Assembly: GCA_020431405.1 (NCBI GenBank)
Contig: JAGQIK010000115.1
Span: 47,943-111,942 of the forward strand
Length of the DNA: 64,000 nt
Source: Myxococcales bacterium
GTDB lineage: Bacteria; Myxococcota_A; Polyangia; GCA-2747355
Direction: 5' to 3'
The notes under the pieces were generated by a model that searched no databases, was not told the origin of the DNA, and worked only from the letters and a program-made list of their open reading frames with translations. The stretch's first letter is position 1, and every line of letters begins with the position of its first letter. The position numbers and the translations under genes are program-made. Of the stretch, positions 18,703 to 27,320 are shown in pieces.

Positions 18703-21363
18703 CTAGAGGCGGAAGGTCGCCGTCAGCGTGGGTGCGATCCAGAAGAACGTGTCGGCGTTCTTGATGCGCGTCTGCTGTACGTCGGGCGAGCCGACGCCGC
18801 CTTCGAAGTCGACGATCTGCAGGCGCGGCCAGTAGCCCATGTCCACGCTCGCGGCGATGGTCAGCCAGCGTGTGGGCGAGTACGACGCGTCGACGCGCGC
18901 GCTGAGCGCGGGCTGCACGCCGGTCTCGGCGACGCCGTCGATGCGCTCGGCACCGAGCCCGAGCGCGACCTGTCCCTGCAGCGCGAGGCCGAGCCGCGGC
19001 AGCTCTTTGAGCACGCGCGCCAGCGCCATGTGCATGTTGAACGCGGTCGGGCTCCAGTACGACGGGTCCGTCTTGGTCCAGCCGAGCCAGCGGCCGTAGT
19101 AGCCCACCGACAGCAGCGACCAGATCGGCACGACCACGCTGCCGCTGACATCCACAGCGCGGTTGGAGGGATCGAGAAAGCGCAGCGTCGCCTCGCCGCT
19201 CGCCACGATGCGATAGGGCAGCGTCAGCTGCGCCGACGCCGACGCGCTGTGTCCGCGCGCGCGCGCCGACAGCGAGCCGGGCTGGTAGAACACCTGATAC
19301 AGGTCGTCGTAGCTGTAGGCCGCGCCGAGCCGCAGCCAGGCCGTCGGCCGCAGCGTGACGTCGACGTTGGCGCCCAGCTCGGCGTCGTAGATCTGATAGG
19401 TGCGCGGCCCGAGGGCGGCGCGGATCTCGGCGTTGTTTGTCGGGCGCAGCCGCAGGCCGAAGTCGAAGCGCTGCGTCCACAGCCCCTCGCGCACGTGCGA
19501 GATGCGCCACGCGCTGACGTCGGCGTAGAGGCTCATGCGCGGGTGCAGGTAGGCCTCCGCGACGAGCCCCGCCTTGACGAGCAGGTTGCCCTGCGTGTCG
19601 CGATAGGCGAAGAAGCTCGGCACCACGCGCGGCTCGCTGGCGGCGTTCTTGACGTTGCGCAGCACCAGCATCGCGTCGGCGTCTTTGGGGTTTTCGCCGA
19701 CCACCTGCTCGGCGATGGCGATCGCGCGCATCTTGCGCCCGCTGGCCGCGTACAGCTGCGCGCGCTCGAGCCGCACCATGCGCGCCAGCTTGGGCTGCTT
19801 CTTGGCGTCGACGCGGTGCGCCAGCCGGTCGAGGGCCGTCTCGGCGCGCGTCATCTCGCCCTGCATGCGCATCACCTTGGCGAAGATCAGCTGCGCGCTC
19901 GGCTTGTCACGCTTGTCCTTGGAGAGCTTCTCGAGCTGGTCCTTGGCGGCGCGCAGGTCGCCCGACTCGGCCAGCACGTGGGCCAAGAGCTCGCGCAGCT
20001 CGTCATCGCCGGGGTTGCTCGACAGGCAGCGGCGAAACTCGGCGACGGCCCGCTTGTACTGGCCCATCCAGTAGCGCAGCCGCCCCAGCTTGACGCGCGT
20101 CTGACAGTCCTGCGGGTTGTCGAGCAGGTAGCGCTTGTAGAGCAGCGCCGCGTGCTCGCGCTTGGCCTTGCTCGCCTGCCAACCGAGCACGGCGGCCATC
20201 TCGAGCAGCGCCTTGGGGTCCTTGGGTCGCGCGCGCAGATAGGCGCGATAAGCCGCCACCGACTCGTCGTAGCGCCGCGCCCACGACAGCACGCGCGCGC
20301 GCTTGAGCTGCACCGCGAGATCGCCGGGGTGCAGCCGCAGGTGGATGTCGAACAGCCGCACCGACATGTCGAGCGACGCCCGCTCGCGACTCCACGACAG
20401 CACCGTCGCCGCGTCGAGCTGCGCCTTCTTGGTGCGGCCCGATTCGCTGACGTAGCGGCGGCAGTCCTCGATGGCCTCTTTGGTGCGACCCATCAGCGTG
20501 TAGACACGGCAGCGCGAGAGCAAGCTCTGCAGGTCGCGCGGGTTGCTCGCCAGGCGCTTGTTGTAGAGCGCCAGAGAGAGCGCGAGCGACTTCTTGTCTT
20601 TGAGCGTCGCCAACGCGCGGGCCATCTCGTCGCGCACCTTGCTGTCGCCCGGGTGTTTGGCCAGGTACGCGCGAAAGTCTTCGATCGCCTGCTGGCCTTC
20701 GCCGAGGCGCATCAGGGCGCGCCCGCGCCGCAGCCTGGCCGCCACGTCCTTGGGGTTTTGCGCCAGGTAGGCGCCGATGAGCATCACGCCGCGCTTGACG
20801 CTGGCCAGCGCCGCCTCTTCGACCAGCAGCTGGCCCAGCGCGCCTTTGGCCGACACGTCGTTGGGGCGCGCCTTGAGATAGGCCTCGTAGTCGGCGACGG
20901 CGCCGGCGCGCTGTCCTGCCCAGTAGCGCACGCGCGCGCGACGCAGGCGCAGGCCGACGTCGTTGGGGCGCCAGGCGATGTGGTGGTCGTAGATCTTGAG
21001 CGCCTCGAGCTGGTCCGCGCGCCGCTTGCTCCACGACAGCAGCTGCGCAAGCCCGAGGTGTGTCGTGTCGTCGCCCGGGCGCAGCTTCATGTACGCGCGG
21101 TACCACTTGATCGCCGCGTCATTCTGCTTGGCCCAGCTCGCCACCTGACCGAGCTGCTTGAGCGTGGCCGCGTTCTTGTGGCCTTCGCGGCGCGCCTTCG
21201 CTTCGAGCAGCTTCAGCGCGCGTGCGTAGTCCTTGGCCGCCAGCGCTTGTTGCACAGCGCCGCCGCCTGCCTGCCCCCCCGCGGGTGCCGGTGCTTTGCC
21301 TTGCGCCAGCGCGCCGAGCGGCAACCCCAACAGCGCCGCCACGATTGCTAGACGCGCGATCAT
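18703..21363 (-). CDS. TPR protein with C-terminal outer-membrane barrel (PgaA/BcsC-like)
   Basis: 886 residues from the ATG at 21363, which overlaps the upstream TGA (ATGA). Signal peptide MIARLAIVAALLGLPLGALA. Residues about 35-560 are roughly 14 TPR units (LAQLLSWSKRRADQLEAL, WRPNDVGLRLRRARVRYWAG). The last 300 residues alternate aromatic and polar residues and end in LTATFRL, as in an outer-membrane beta-barrel. TPR plus barrel is the layout of exopolysaccharide exporters such as PgaA and BcsC. With a deacetylase directly upstream, export of a deacetylated polysaccharide is a natural guess, but the haem proteins in the operon are not part of known pga systems. Confidence 0.82.
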   Translation of the reverse strand: MIARLAIVAALLGLPLGALAQGKAPAPAGGQAGGGAVQQALAAKDYARALKLLEAKARREGHKNAATLKQLGQVASWAKQNDAAIKWYRAYMKLRPGDDTTHLGLAQLLSWSKRRADQLEALKIYDHHIAWRPNDVGLRLRRARVRYWAGQRAGAVADYEAYLKARPNDVSAKGALGQLLVEEAALASVKRGVMLIGAYLAQNPKDVAARLRRGRALMRLGEGQQAIEDFRAYLAKHPGDSKVRDEMARALATLKDKKSLALSLALYNKRLASNPRDLQSLLSRCRVYTLMGRTKEAIEDCRRYVSESGRTKKAQLDAATVLSWSRERASLDMSVRLFDIHLRLHPGDLAVQLKRARVLSWARRYDESVAAYRAYLRARPKDPKALLEMAAVLGWQASKAKREHAALLYKRYLLDNPQDCQTRVKLGRLRYWMGQYKRAVAEFRRCLSSNPGDDELRELLAHVLAESGDLRAAKDQLEKLSKDKRDKPSAQLIFAKVMRMQGEMTRAETALDRLAHRVDAKKQPKLARMVRLERAQLYAASGRKMRAIAIAEQVVGENPKDADAMLVLRNVKNAASEPRVVPSFFAYRDTQGNLLVKAGLVAEAYLHPRMSLYADVSAWRISHVREGLWTQRFDFGLRLRPTNNAEIRAALGPRTYQIYDAELGANVDVTLRPTAWLRLGAAYSYDDLYQVFYQPGSLSARARGHSASASAQLTLPYRIVASGEATLRFLDPSNRAVDVSGSVVVPIWSLLSVGYYGRWLGWTKTDPSYWSPTAFNMHMALARVLKELPRLGLALQGQVALGLGAERIDGVAETGVQPALSARVDASYSPTRWLTIAASVDMGYWPRLQIVDFEGGVGSPDVQQTRIKNADTFFWIAPTLTATFRL

Positions 21364-22637
21364 GGGGGCGCCCCCTCGCTGATCCAGCGCTTGAACAGCT
21401 CGAGCTGCGCGTCGGAAAGCGGCGAGAGCTCGAGCGGCATGCGCCGGCCCGAGCGCCCGAGCAGCTTGTCGATCAAGAAGCTGGCGTCGGGATCGCCGCG
21501 CACCACGCCGCACTTGCCGGCAAAGCGCGCCTGCGAGCCGGGCGACAGCAGCTCGGCGACGGTGGTCGCCGAGTAGCCCGAGGCGCCGCGCCCGCTCGGA
21601 TGACACGACGCCGTCGCGCAGCCGGCCGCCGTGCTGTCGAGGATCGGCTTGATGTCGCTGGCGAAGCTCGTCGTCGCGGTCGGGTACGCTGCCGCGTCGT
21701 AGGGCGTGTCGCAGTCGAGCGCGCTTCCCTGTGCGAGGCTCGGCCAGCTGCCGCTCGAGAGCGACTCGAACTTGAACGACAGACCGCCGTCCACGCCCAT
21801 GCAGCTGTAGTAGCGCTGGTAGCGCTTCTTACGCTCGGCGTCCTGGCGCTCGAGCTCTTTCCAGTACACGCGCGCGTCGCGCAGGTAGGTGATGATCTCG
21901 CCGAGGAAGTCGCGTGTGATGCGCTGCGTGTCGTGAAAGAGGATCACGCCGCCGCCGGTGCGGCGCGTGGCGAACTGCACCCAGCCGACGTAGTCATCGA
22001 CGAACGGATTTTCGTCGATGCCGCACTTGCCCGCCTCGCGCGTGATGCGCGTGCTGGCGATGATCTCGGGGTAGCCGCGGCCGAAGTCGAAGTCGGCGCT
22101 GTCGATGTTCCAGCCCACCGACTGGTAGCGGCCGCCCTTGGAGAACGGCGTCGCGGCGAGCCACGCCAGATGCTCGTCGTCGGCCTCGCCGTAGGGGAAG
22201 CGATAGTAGAGCCGCGCCCCGTCGGCGTCGCCGATGTTCTGCTTGGTGGCGCGCAGACGAAAGACGAACTCGTCGCGATCGAGCAGCACCTGGCGGTGGT
22301 GATAGAACGAGTGATTGGCCACCTGATGGCCTTGGTCGTGGGCGTACTGCACCACCTCGCGGTTGCCCTCGATGCGCGAGCCGAGCCAGAAGAACGTCGC
22401 GGGGATGCGGTAGGCGGTCAGCGTGTCGATGATGCCGCGCGAAAAGGACGCGGCGGGCCCGTCCTCGAAGGTCAGCGCGAGGGTGCCGACGCCGTTTTCG
22501 ATCTGCGGGATCGGATCGAGCAGCACCGCGCCGCGTCGCGGCACGTCCGCCAGCTGGTCGGGATCGACGACCTCGTTGGAGCCCACGCAGCCGAACAGCA
22601 GCGCGGCCGCGAGCACGGTCGTGGTGCAGCGTTTCAC
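21360..22637 (-). CDS. NodB-type polysaccharide deacetylase fused to a haem c-type domain, lipoprotein
   Basis: 425 residues from a GTG at 22637, chosen for the GTGA overlap with the upstream stop and the lipoprotein signal (TTVLAAALLFGC). Residues about 40-260 hold the NodB motifs: TFEDGP (usually TFDDGP), NHSFYHH, RFPYG, and VILFHD at the end, so metal binding His/His/Asp is intact while the first Asp is Glu. The C-terminal 110 residues have CATASCH (CX4CH), GDPDASFLIDKL and a final LELFKRWISEGAPP, the pattern of myxobacterial/planctomycete cytochrome-like domains. The fusion is unusual and suggests a periplasmic or outer-membrane enzyme tied to redox chemistry. Confidence 0.85.
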   Translation of the reverse strand: MKRCTTTVLAAALLFGCVGSNEVVDPDQLADVPRRGAVLLDPIPQIENGVGTLALTFEDGPAASFSRGIIDTLTAYRIPATFFWLGSRIEGNREVVQYAHDQGHQVANHSFYHHRQVLLDRDEFVFRLRATKQNIGDADGARLYYRFPYGEADDEHLAWLAATPFSKGGRYQSVGWNIDSADFDFGRGYPEIIASTRITREAGKCGIDENPFVDDYVGWVQFATRRTGGGVILFHDTQRITRDFLGEIITYLRDARVYWKELERQDAERKKRYQRYYSCMGVDGGLSFKFESLSSGSWPSLAQGSALDCDTPYDAAAYPTATTSFASDIKPILDSTAAGCATASCHPSGRGASGYSATTVAELLSPGSQARFAGKCGVVRGDPDASFLIDKLLGRSGRRMPLELSPLSDAQLELFKRWISEGAPP

Positions 22638-23143
22638 TCCGGCGTCCCTTCGGCGACCCAGCGTGCCAGCGTGCGCCGGCTGCACTCGTCGATCGGTCGT
22701 TCGTAGACCGCCGGCGGCATCACCGGGTTGGCGTTGGGCTGCACGGCTTCGAGCATCTTGGGTGCGAGGTTGACCTCGCGCTCCAGCGTACAGCTCGTCA
22801 CGCCGCGAAGGCAGTCCGAATAGGCCTCCGCCGTGTTGACCGTGTTGGCCGGGAAGACCGGCGAGCGCGTGATCAACGCGTAGGTGTTGTAGTTGTGATC
22901 GAACACGGCGCTCTGGCGCTCGGCCGTGGTGACCTTCGCCGCGTCGTGACACTCCACGCAGTAGCGGTGAATGATCGGCTGCACGTGCGCGCGGTAGGTC
23001 ACTTGCGGCAGATCAGCCGCGCAGACGTCGCTGTCATTCTCGTCGCCGCCGCAGCCCTGCGTGGCGACCACGAGCGTCAGCGCCAGACCCAGGCCAGGCA
23101 GCGCGCCGAGCCGCCGCGCGCTATGGCGTCGAAGCGCCCACAT
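22634..23143 (-). CDS. Monohaem cytochrome c-like lipoprotein
   Basis: 169 residues. Signal ending in VVATQGCGG (lipobox Cys), then VQPIIHRYCVECHDAAKV with a standard CXXCH haem motif, further cysteine pair (DCLRGVTSC) and the closing NPVMPPAVYE / TLARWVAEGTPE segment typical of small planctomycete-type cytochrome domains (Met may be the axial ligand). The gene starts 23 bp before the end of the five-haem gene and its stop overlaps the deacetylase start, so all are translationally linked. Confidence 0.85.
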   Translation of the reverse strand: MWALRRHSARRLGALPGLGLALTLVVATQGCGGDENDSDVCAADLPQVTYRAHVQPIIHRYCVECHDAAKVTTAERQSAVFDHNYNTYALITRSPVFPANTVNTAEAYSDCLRGVTSCTLEREVNLAPKMLEAVQPNANPVMPPAVYERPIDECSRRTLARWVAEGTPE

Positions 23144-24926
23144 CGATCGTCTTCTCCACGCTCGCCATCTCGATGATCAGGTTGCGGTCGACCATCGCCT
23201 CGGTGACCAGGTGCGGGTTGCGCTGCGCCAGCGTGCGCAGGAACAACGGCGGGAACTGGCGCCCGCGCAGCCGCACGCGTACGCGAACGGTGCCCGAGAC
23301 GTTCTTGCCGGCCAGCGGCACGTCGTAGCGAATGGTCTTCGTCTTGAATGGCGGCAGCGAGTGGCTGTTGTCGACGGTGTCGGCGAGGTGCGCCGAGTGC
23401 ACCTCGTGATAGCCGCCCTTGTCGTCCTTCTTTTGCAGAAACAGGTTCTGAAAGTTGACCAGGCCGAGGTTGGGGCCGTGTGTGGGGTTGATCGGGTCCA
23501 CGCCTTCGCGCTGGTTGAGGTCGTCGCCGACCTCGTCTTGGGACTTGAAGGTCGTCGGGTCGACGTTGACCTTGAAGTTGTTGAGGTCCTCGTCGTGCAG
23601 GCGGCCGTCGGGGCGATCTTCGCCGGTCTGCGGGTGCGCGCGGTCGACGAGGTAGCCCGAGCGATAGATGCAGCTCGCCTTGGGGCTTCCGCCCTGGCAG
23701 TCGGAAAACGCCGCGTCGCCGGAGACGACGAAGACCTCGAGCCACATCTGGCGCTCTTGCGAGAAGCCAGACGGCACGTTGTGTCCGGCGCCGACGTTGG
23801 TGGCGTCGAGGACGATCGGCAACGTGGTGGCGTTGGCCGTCACGCTGGCGCCGGTCTGCCCCAGCGAAAGCTGCACGGCCGCGCCGAGGATCGCGTTGCG
23901 TCGTGACTGCTGGTCGGTGGGGATGCTGACGCGCTCGCCGCTGTCGAGCTTGTAGCTCAGCGTCGGCGGCGACGCGGCCGTGGCGAACTGGTTGGGGAAG
24001 TTGTCGATCAGCGCGATGGAGATCGCGCTGAAGAAGTGCGGCGAGATCTTGCGCGGCTGCAGGTCGACCAGCTCGCCGTCGGTGGCGGCGAAGCCGATGG
24101 GAAAGACCGTCGGCGCCTTCCACGGGTAGAGCGACATGTGGCAGTCCTGACAGCGCACGGTCTTGCCGGTCAGGTCGGTGCCGTACTTCTGCTTGTAGAA
24201 CGCCACCAGCTTGGGGCGCTCGGCGTGGTTGAGGTCGTTGTAGGGGCCGGTCTGCCACTCGGTGAAGAGGTTCTCGAGCCGCTGGAAGCCCTCGTTGGTG
24301 CGCGCGTCGGGCCGCACCGGGCGTACGTCGTGGCAGCCGCCGCACAGCTCGGGCTTGCTGATGAAGTCGTTCTTCTCGAGCATGTGGCGGCTGCTGCCGA
24401 CCGTCTTGCCGAGGGGGCCGACGAAGACCTCGCCGTCGCGCCAGACCAACGACGCGTTGGCGATGCCGTCGCCGAGCAGGCTCTTGGCGTGGTCGGCGCT
24501 GGTCACGCGATGACAGTAGGTGCAGCCGATGCCGCGCTTGGAGGGCGCGCTGAGCTGGCTAAAGAGGCGCTTGCCGTCGGCCTCGCTCTGGAATTCGGGG
24601 AACGCCTCGCCGCGCTGCAGCGTCAGCGGCGTGTGGCAGTTGACGCAGAAGTTGGCCGACGCGCCGCTAGGCGAGACGCTGCCGTTGGTCAGTTTCGAGA
24701 CGGTGTCCTCGAAGGCGTCGAAGGTCGGGCTGATCGCCGCGTAGGCGTGCATCGAGCCGCGCCACTCGTCGTATTGGCGCCGGTGACAGCGCTGGCAGGC
24801 GGCCGGATCGTAGAGGTCGTTGGGATCGACGGCGGGCGGTGTGCTGTCGTCGCTGCAAGCAGCCGCGAGCAGCCCCGGCAGGGCCAGCATCAGACAGAAC
24901 AAGAGCTTCTTACAGCGCTCAGCCAC
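23121..24926 (-). CDS. Five-haem cytochrome c (cytochrome c554-like), lipoprotein
   Basis: 601 residues from a GTG at 24926 with GGAGG 5 nt upstream; the start overlaps the preceding stop. Lipoprotein signal LPGLLAAAC. Five CXXCH motifs are visible: CQRCH, CVNCH, CTYCH, CGGCH and CQDCH, all in the first 330 residues, with the opening CQRCHRRQYDEWRGSMHAYA matching the Cytochrome_C554 family. The C-terminal 270 residues are haem-free and beta-rich (VGAGHNVPSGFSQERQMWLE), as in several octahaem/pentahaem surface cytochromes. Expected at the periplasmic or outer face; an electron carrier or reductase, substrate unknown. Confidence 0.9.
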   Translation of the reverse strand: MAERCKKLLFCLMLALPGLLAAACSDDSTPPAVDPNDLYDPAACQRCHRRQYDEWRGSMHAYAAISPTFDAFEDTVSKLTNGSVSPSGASANFCVNCHTPLTLQRGEAFPEFQSEADGKRLFSQLSAPSKRGIGCTYCHRVTSADHAKSLLGDGIANASLVWRDGEVFVGPLGKTVGSSRHMLEKNDFISKPELCGGCHDVRPVRPDARTNEGFQRLENLFTEWQTGPYNDLNHAERPKLVAFYKQKYGTDLTGKTVRCQDCHMSLYPWKAPTVFPIGFAATDGELVDLQPRKISPHFFSAISIALIDNFPNQFATAASPPTLSYKLDSGERVSIPTDQQSRRNAILGAAVQLSLGQTGASVTANATTLPIVLDATNVGAGHNVPSGFSQERQMWLEVFVVSGDAAFSDCQGGSPKASCIYRSGYLVDRAHPQTGEDRPDGRLHDEDLNNFKVNVDPTTFKSQDEVGDDLNQREGVDPINPTHGPNLGLVNFQNLFLQKKDDKGGYHEVHSAHLADTVDNSHSLPPFKTKTIRYDVPLAGKNVSGTVRVRVRLRGRQFPPLFLRTLAQRNPHLVTEAMVDRNLIIEMASVEKTIDVGASTP

Positions 24927-25479
24927 TCGTACCTCCACTGTCGGCTGAATTAGTGTCGGCTGAATTGGTATCGATCGCGGCGCCGTCGCTGCCGTCGCCT
25001 CCGCTCGCGTCGGTGCTGTCGCCGGGCATCGTGTCGCCTGGCGCGTCGGCCGAGGGCCCGTCGACGCCGGGCCCGTCGACGCTGCCGTCGCCGAGCGCGC
25101 CATCGGTGGGGACCTCGCGGTAGACCAGCACCAACAGCGCGTTGGACGTCTCGGTGTCGCGCAGCGCGAACGTCACGCGCCGATAGAGCCCGCGGCTGGC
25201 CTCGATGCCGGTGATGCGCGTGACCTTGACGCGCTCGCCGACGTCGAAGCGCAGCTCGCTTGGATCCGAGCGGCACACGGCAGAGTCCGAGCTGACGTCG
25301 ACATAGGCGGCGGACTCGGCGGCCTTGCTGAGCGCCACCGTCACGTTGAACGAGTCGCCGACCATGATCTCGTAGCGCGCCTGCGCGAACGGCAAAAGTC
25401 GCGGCTTGGTCTCGGTGGTGCAGCCGGCGGCAGCCCCAGCGACGAGCAGCAGCCCTATGAAGCGAACAACGGTCAGCAT
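24919..25479 (-). CDS. Small lipoprotein heading the cytochrome operon
   Basis: 186 residues. Lipobox in GLLLVAGAAAGC, a beta-sandwich-like domain of about 110 residues (YEIMVGDSFNVTVALS, VTRITGIEASRGLYRRVTFA) and a 60-residue Asp/Gly/Ser-rich tail. No haem motif. Not recognised as a known family; the fold hints at an immunoglobulin-like calcium- or ligand-binding domain. First gene of the five-gene run. Confidence 0.7.
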   Translation of the reverse strand: MLTVVRFIGLLLVAGAAAGCTTETKPRLLPFAQARYEIMVGDSFNVTVALSKAAESAAYVDVSSDSAVCRSDPSELRFDVGERVKVTRITGIEASRGLYRRVTFALRDTETSNALLVLVYREVPTDGALGDGSVDGPGVDGPSADAPGDTMPGDSTDASGGDGSDGAAIDTNSADTNSADSGGTSG

Positions 25480-25498
25480 TTAGCGATAGCGCACTGAA

Positions 25499-25526
25499 AT
25501 CGTACTATATCTCGACGGCCTGTCAG
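25499..25526 (-). promoter_or_regulatory. Candidate promoter of the cytochrome operon
   Basis: CTGACA (25521-25526) and TACGAT (25499-25504) on the minus strand with 16-bp spacing; the ATG is 20 nt further on. The -35 lies in the last codons of hpt. The AT-rich patch here stands out in otherwise GC-rich DNA. Confidence 0.4.
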
Positions 25527-26128
25527 CCGCCGCGCGACGGGTTTTTTACTTCGCCGATGAAAGGCAAGTTGCGGTAGCGGCCGGCGTAATCGATGCCGTA
25601 GCCCACCACGAAGGCGTCGGGGATCTCGAAGCCGACGAAGTCGGGCTCGAAGCTGACCACGCGGCGCGCCTTCTTGTCCATCAACACGGCGCTGCGCACC
25701 GAGGCGACCCCGATCTCGCGCAGCGCGGCCGTCAGCGCCACCAGCGTGCGACCGCTGTCGACGATGTCCTCGAGCACGAGCACGTGGCGATCGACGAGCT
25801 TGTGGCGCGCGCGCTCGAGATCGAACTCGACCTCCCCCGACGACTCGGTGCCGTCGCCGTAGCTCGAGGCTTCGACCAGCACCAGCTGCACAGGGCGCTC
25901 GATGCGCCGCACCAGATCGGCGCAGAAGGGCAGGGCGCCGACCATCACGGCAAGCACGGTCAGCTCCTCGATGTCGCGATACGCTGCGTCGACGCGGGCG
26001 CCGATTTCGGCGATGCGCTCGGCGATGGCCTCCTCGTCGTACATCGGCACGACGTGCTCTTCGTCGGAGCCCCGCGCTGCGGTGGCCCACAGGTGGCGGC
26101 GTCCGTCGGTGTGACTCGGTGGCTGCAT
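25523..26128 (-). CDS. hpt: Hypoxanthine phosphoribosyltransferase
   Basis: 201 residues. The PRPP-binding motif VLVLEDIVDSGRTL and the flanking VEASSYGDGTES loop and DFVGFEIPDAFVVGYGIDYA are diagnostic for bacterial HPRT, which salvages hypoxanthine (and often guanine) to the nucleotide with PRPP. About 28 residues precede the usual start near MYDEEAIAERI, so an internal ATG at about 26044 is an alternative. Last gene before the cytochrome operon in the same direction. Confidence 0.93.
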   Translation of the reverse strand: MQPPSHTDGRRHLWATAARGSDEEHVVPMYDEEAIAERIAEIGARVDAAYRDIEELTVLAVMVGALPFCADLVRRIERPVQLVLVEASSYGDGTESSGEVEFDLERARHKLVDRHVLVLEDIVDSGRTLVALTAALREIGVASVRSAVLMDKKARRVVSFEPDFVGFEIPDAFVVGYGIDYAGRYRNLPFIGEVKNPSRGG

Positions 26129-26153
26129 GGCGAGGGCCGCAGTTTACACGGCG

Positions 26154-27302
26154 TCAGCGGGCAGGGTGGCTCGAGAATCGCTTCCAGAGGTGATCGCGCA
26201 GGTCGACCGCGCTATCGAGGTTGCCCAGCGAGTGCGCCACCCCGCCGACGAGGCAGCCCTCGACCGAGCGGCCCGCCGCGCACGAGGGATAGGCGTAACA
26301 ACTGGTCGCACCGCTCTTGCTCGACTGCTGCCAGCCGCCGCTGCAGCCGAGGCCGGTCGCCAGCGCGTCGAGGCCGACGCCGTCATGAAACGGATGTTTG
26401 CCGCTGCGCACCGGCGGCCACCAGTTGAGCGGGTTGGCGCAGCGCGCGAGGCTGGCGCAGCCGGCGAGATACTGCGCGCTGGCCGGCGTCTGCTGGGCCA
26501 GCGAGCAGCAGCCGTCCAGCGGCACGTTGTCGTCGACGACGCCGTGGACGTGAAAGATCGACGTGCCGCCGTGCGGCGTGCAGGTGGCGTCGGTTGGCGT
26601 GGCGGAGATCGGGCCGATGGCGGTCAGCAGCGTGGGCTGGTCGCACAGCAGCGAGTAGCTGAAGATGCCGCCGAGAGAGTGGCCGGTGGCAAAGCGGCAG
26701 CCGCTGTCGATCTCGAGGCCATGCACCGCCTTGAGGCGTTTGATCACCTCGAGCGTGTAGGCCTGGTCATCCACCGACGAGCTCTCGCCCTGCTTGCCGA
26801 CGTTCCACAGATAGCTCGCGCTGCCGCTGCAGTCGGCCACGTTGTCGCGGCAGCCCTGCATGAAGACGAAGACGAAGCCGTAGCGCGCGGCCGTCAGCTC
26901 CCAGGCGAGCGTGTTTCGCCACTGCGAGGCGTTGCCGCCGCCGCCGTGAAAGCCGAGCACCAGCGGCAGCGGACCCGAGGGCAGCGGCGCCGGCTTGCAC
27001 ACGACGGCGAGCCGTTGGTGGCCGCCCACCGTGAACACGTCGTCGGTGCAGAGCGCCGTGCGCGTGCCGTCCTCGCCGGGGCCCGCGCAGCTGCGCGCGC
27101 CGGGCGCGTCGACGGTGCTCTCGGAGGGCGCGTCCGTCAGGCCGGCGTCCGCGTCGGAGCTCGGTGCGCCATCACTCGGCGCCGCCTCGGCGCCCGCGTC
27201 GTCGCGTCCAGCGTCCGCGCTGCTGGCACCACCGTCATCGGAGCAGGCGCTCGCGCCGGCGCCCGCGAGCAGCAGCAGCGCGATCAAGAGCCATCGTCGC
27301 AT
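26154..27302 (-). CDS. LpqC/feruloyl-esterase-like lipoprotein hydrolase
   Basis: 382 residues. Lipoprotein signal (LAGAGASAC), a 45-residue Asp/Ala/Ser spacer, then an alpha/beta-hydrolase: GFHGGGGNASQWRNT (oxyanion region), TGHSLGG nucleophile elbow, HGVVDDNVPLDG with the Asp, and VAHSLGNLD near the C-terminus for the His. This matches the poly(3-hydroxybutyrate) depolymerase/feruloyl esterase family (LpqC). Many Cys pairs suggest disulfides. Likely acts on extracellular esters. Confidence 0.85.
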   Translation of the reverse strand: MRRWLLIALLLLAGAGASACSDDGGASSADAGRDDAGAEAAPSDGAPSSDADAGLTDAPSESTVDAPGARSCAGPGEDGTRTALCTDDVFTVGGHQRLAVVCKPAPLPSGPLPLVLGFHGGGGNASQWRNTLAWELTAARYGFVFVFMQGCRDNVADCSGSASYLWNVGKQGESSSVDDQAYTLEVIKRLKAVHGLEIDSGCRFATGHSLGGIFSYSLLCDQPTLLTAIGPISATPTDATCTPHGGTSIFHVHGVVDDNVPLDGCCSLAQQTPASAQYLAGCASLARCANPLNWWPPVRSGKHPFHDGVGLDALATGLGCSGGWQQSSKSGATSCYAYPSCAAGRSVEGCLVGGVAHSLGNLDSAVDLRDHLWKRFSSHPAR

Positions 27303-27309
27303 GCGCGCG

Positions 27310-27315
27310 AGTATA
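27310..27315 (-). promoter_or_regulatory. Candidate leaderless promoter (TATACT-N7-ATG)
   Basis: TATACT on the minus strand, 7 nt before the ATG at 27302, no Shine-Dalgarno. Confidence 0.4.
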
Positions 27316-27320
27316 CGCCG

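Noticed and set aside
18505..21351. A 948-codon plus-strand frame opposite the TPR-barrel gene
   Set aside because: No motifs, skewed composition (Arg/His/Val/Leu), and the minus strand has TPR, signal peptide and coupled start.
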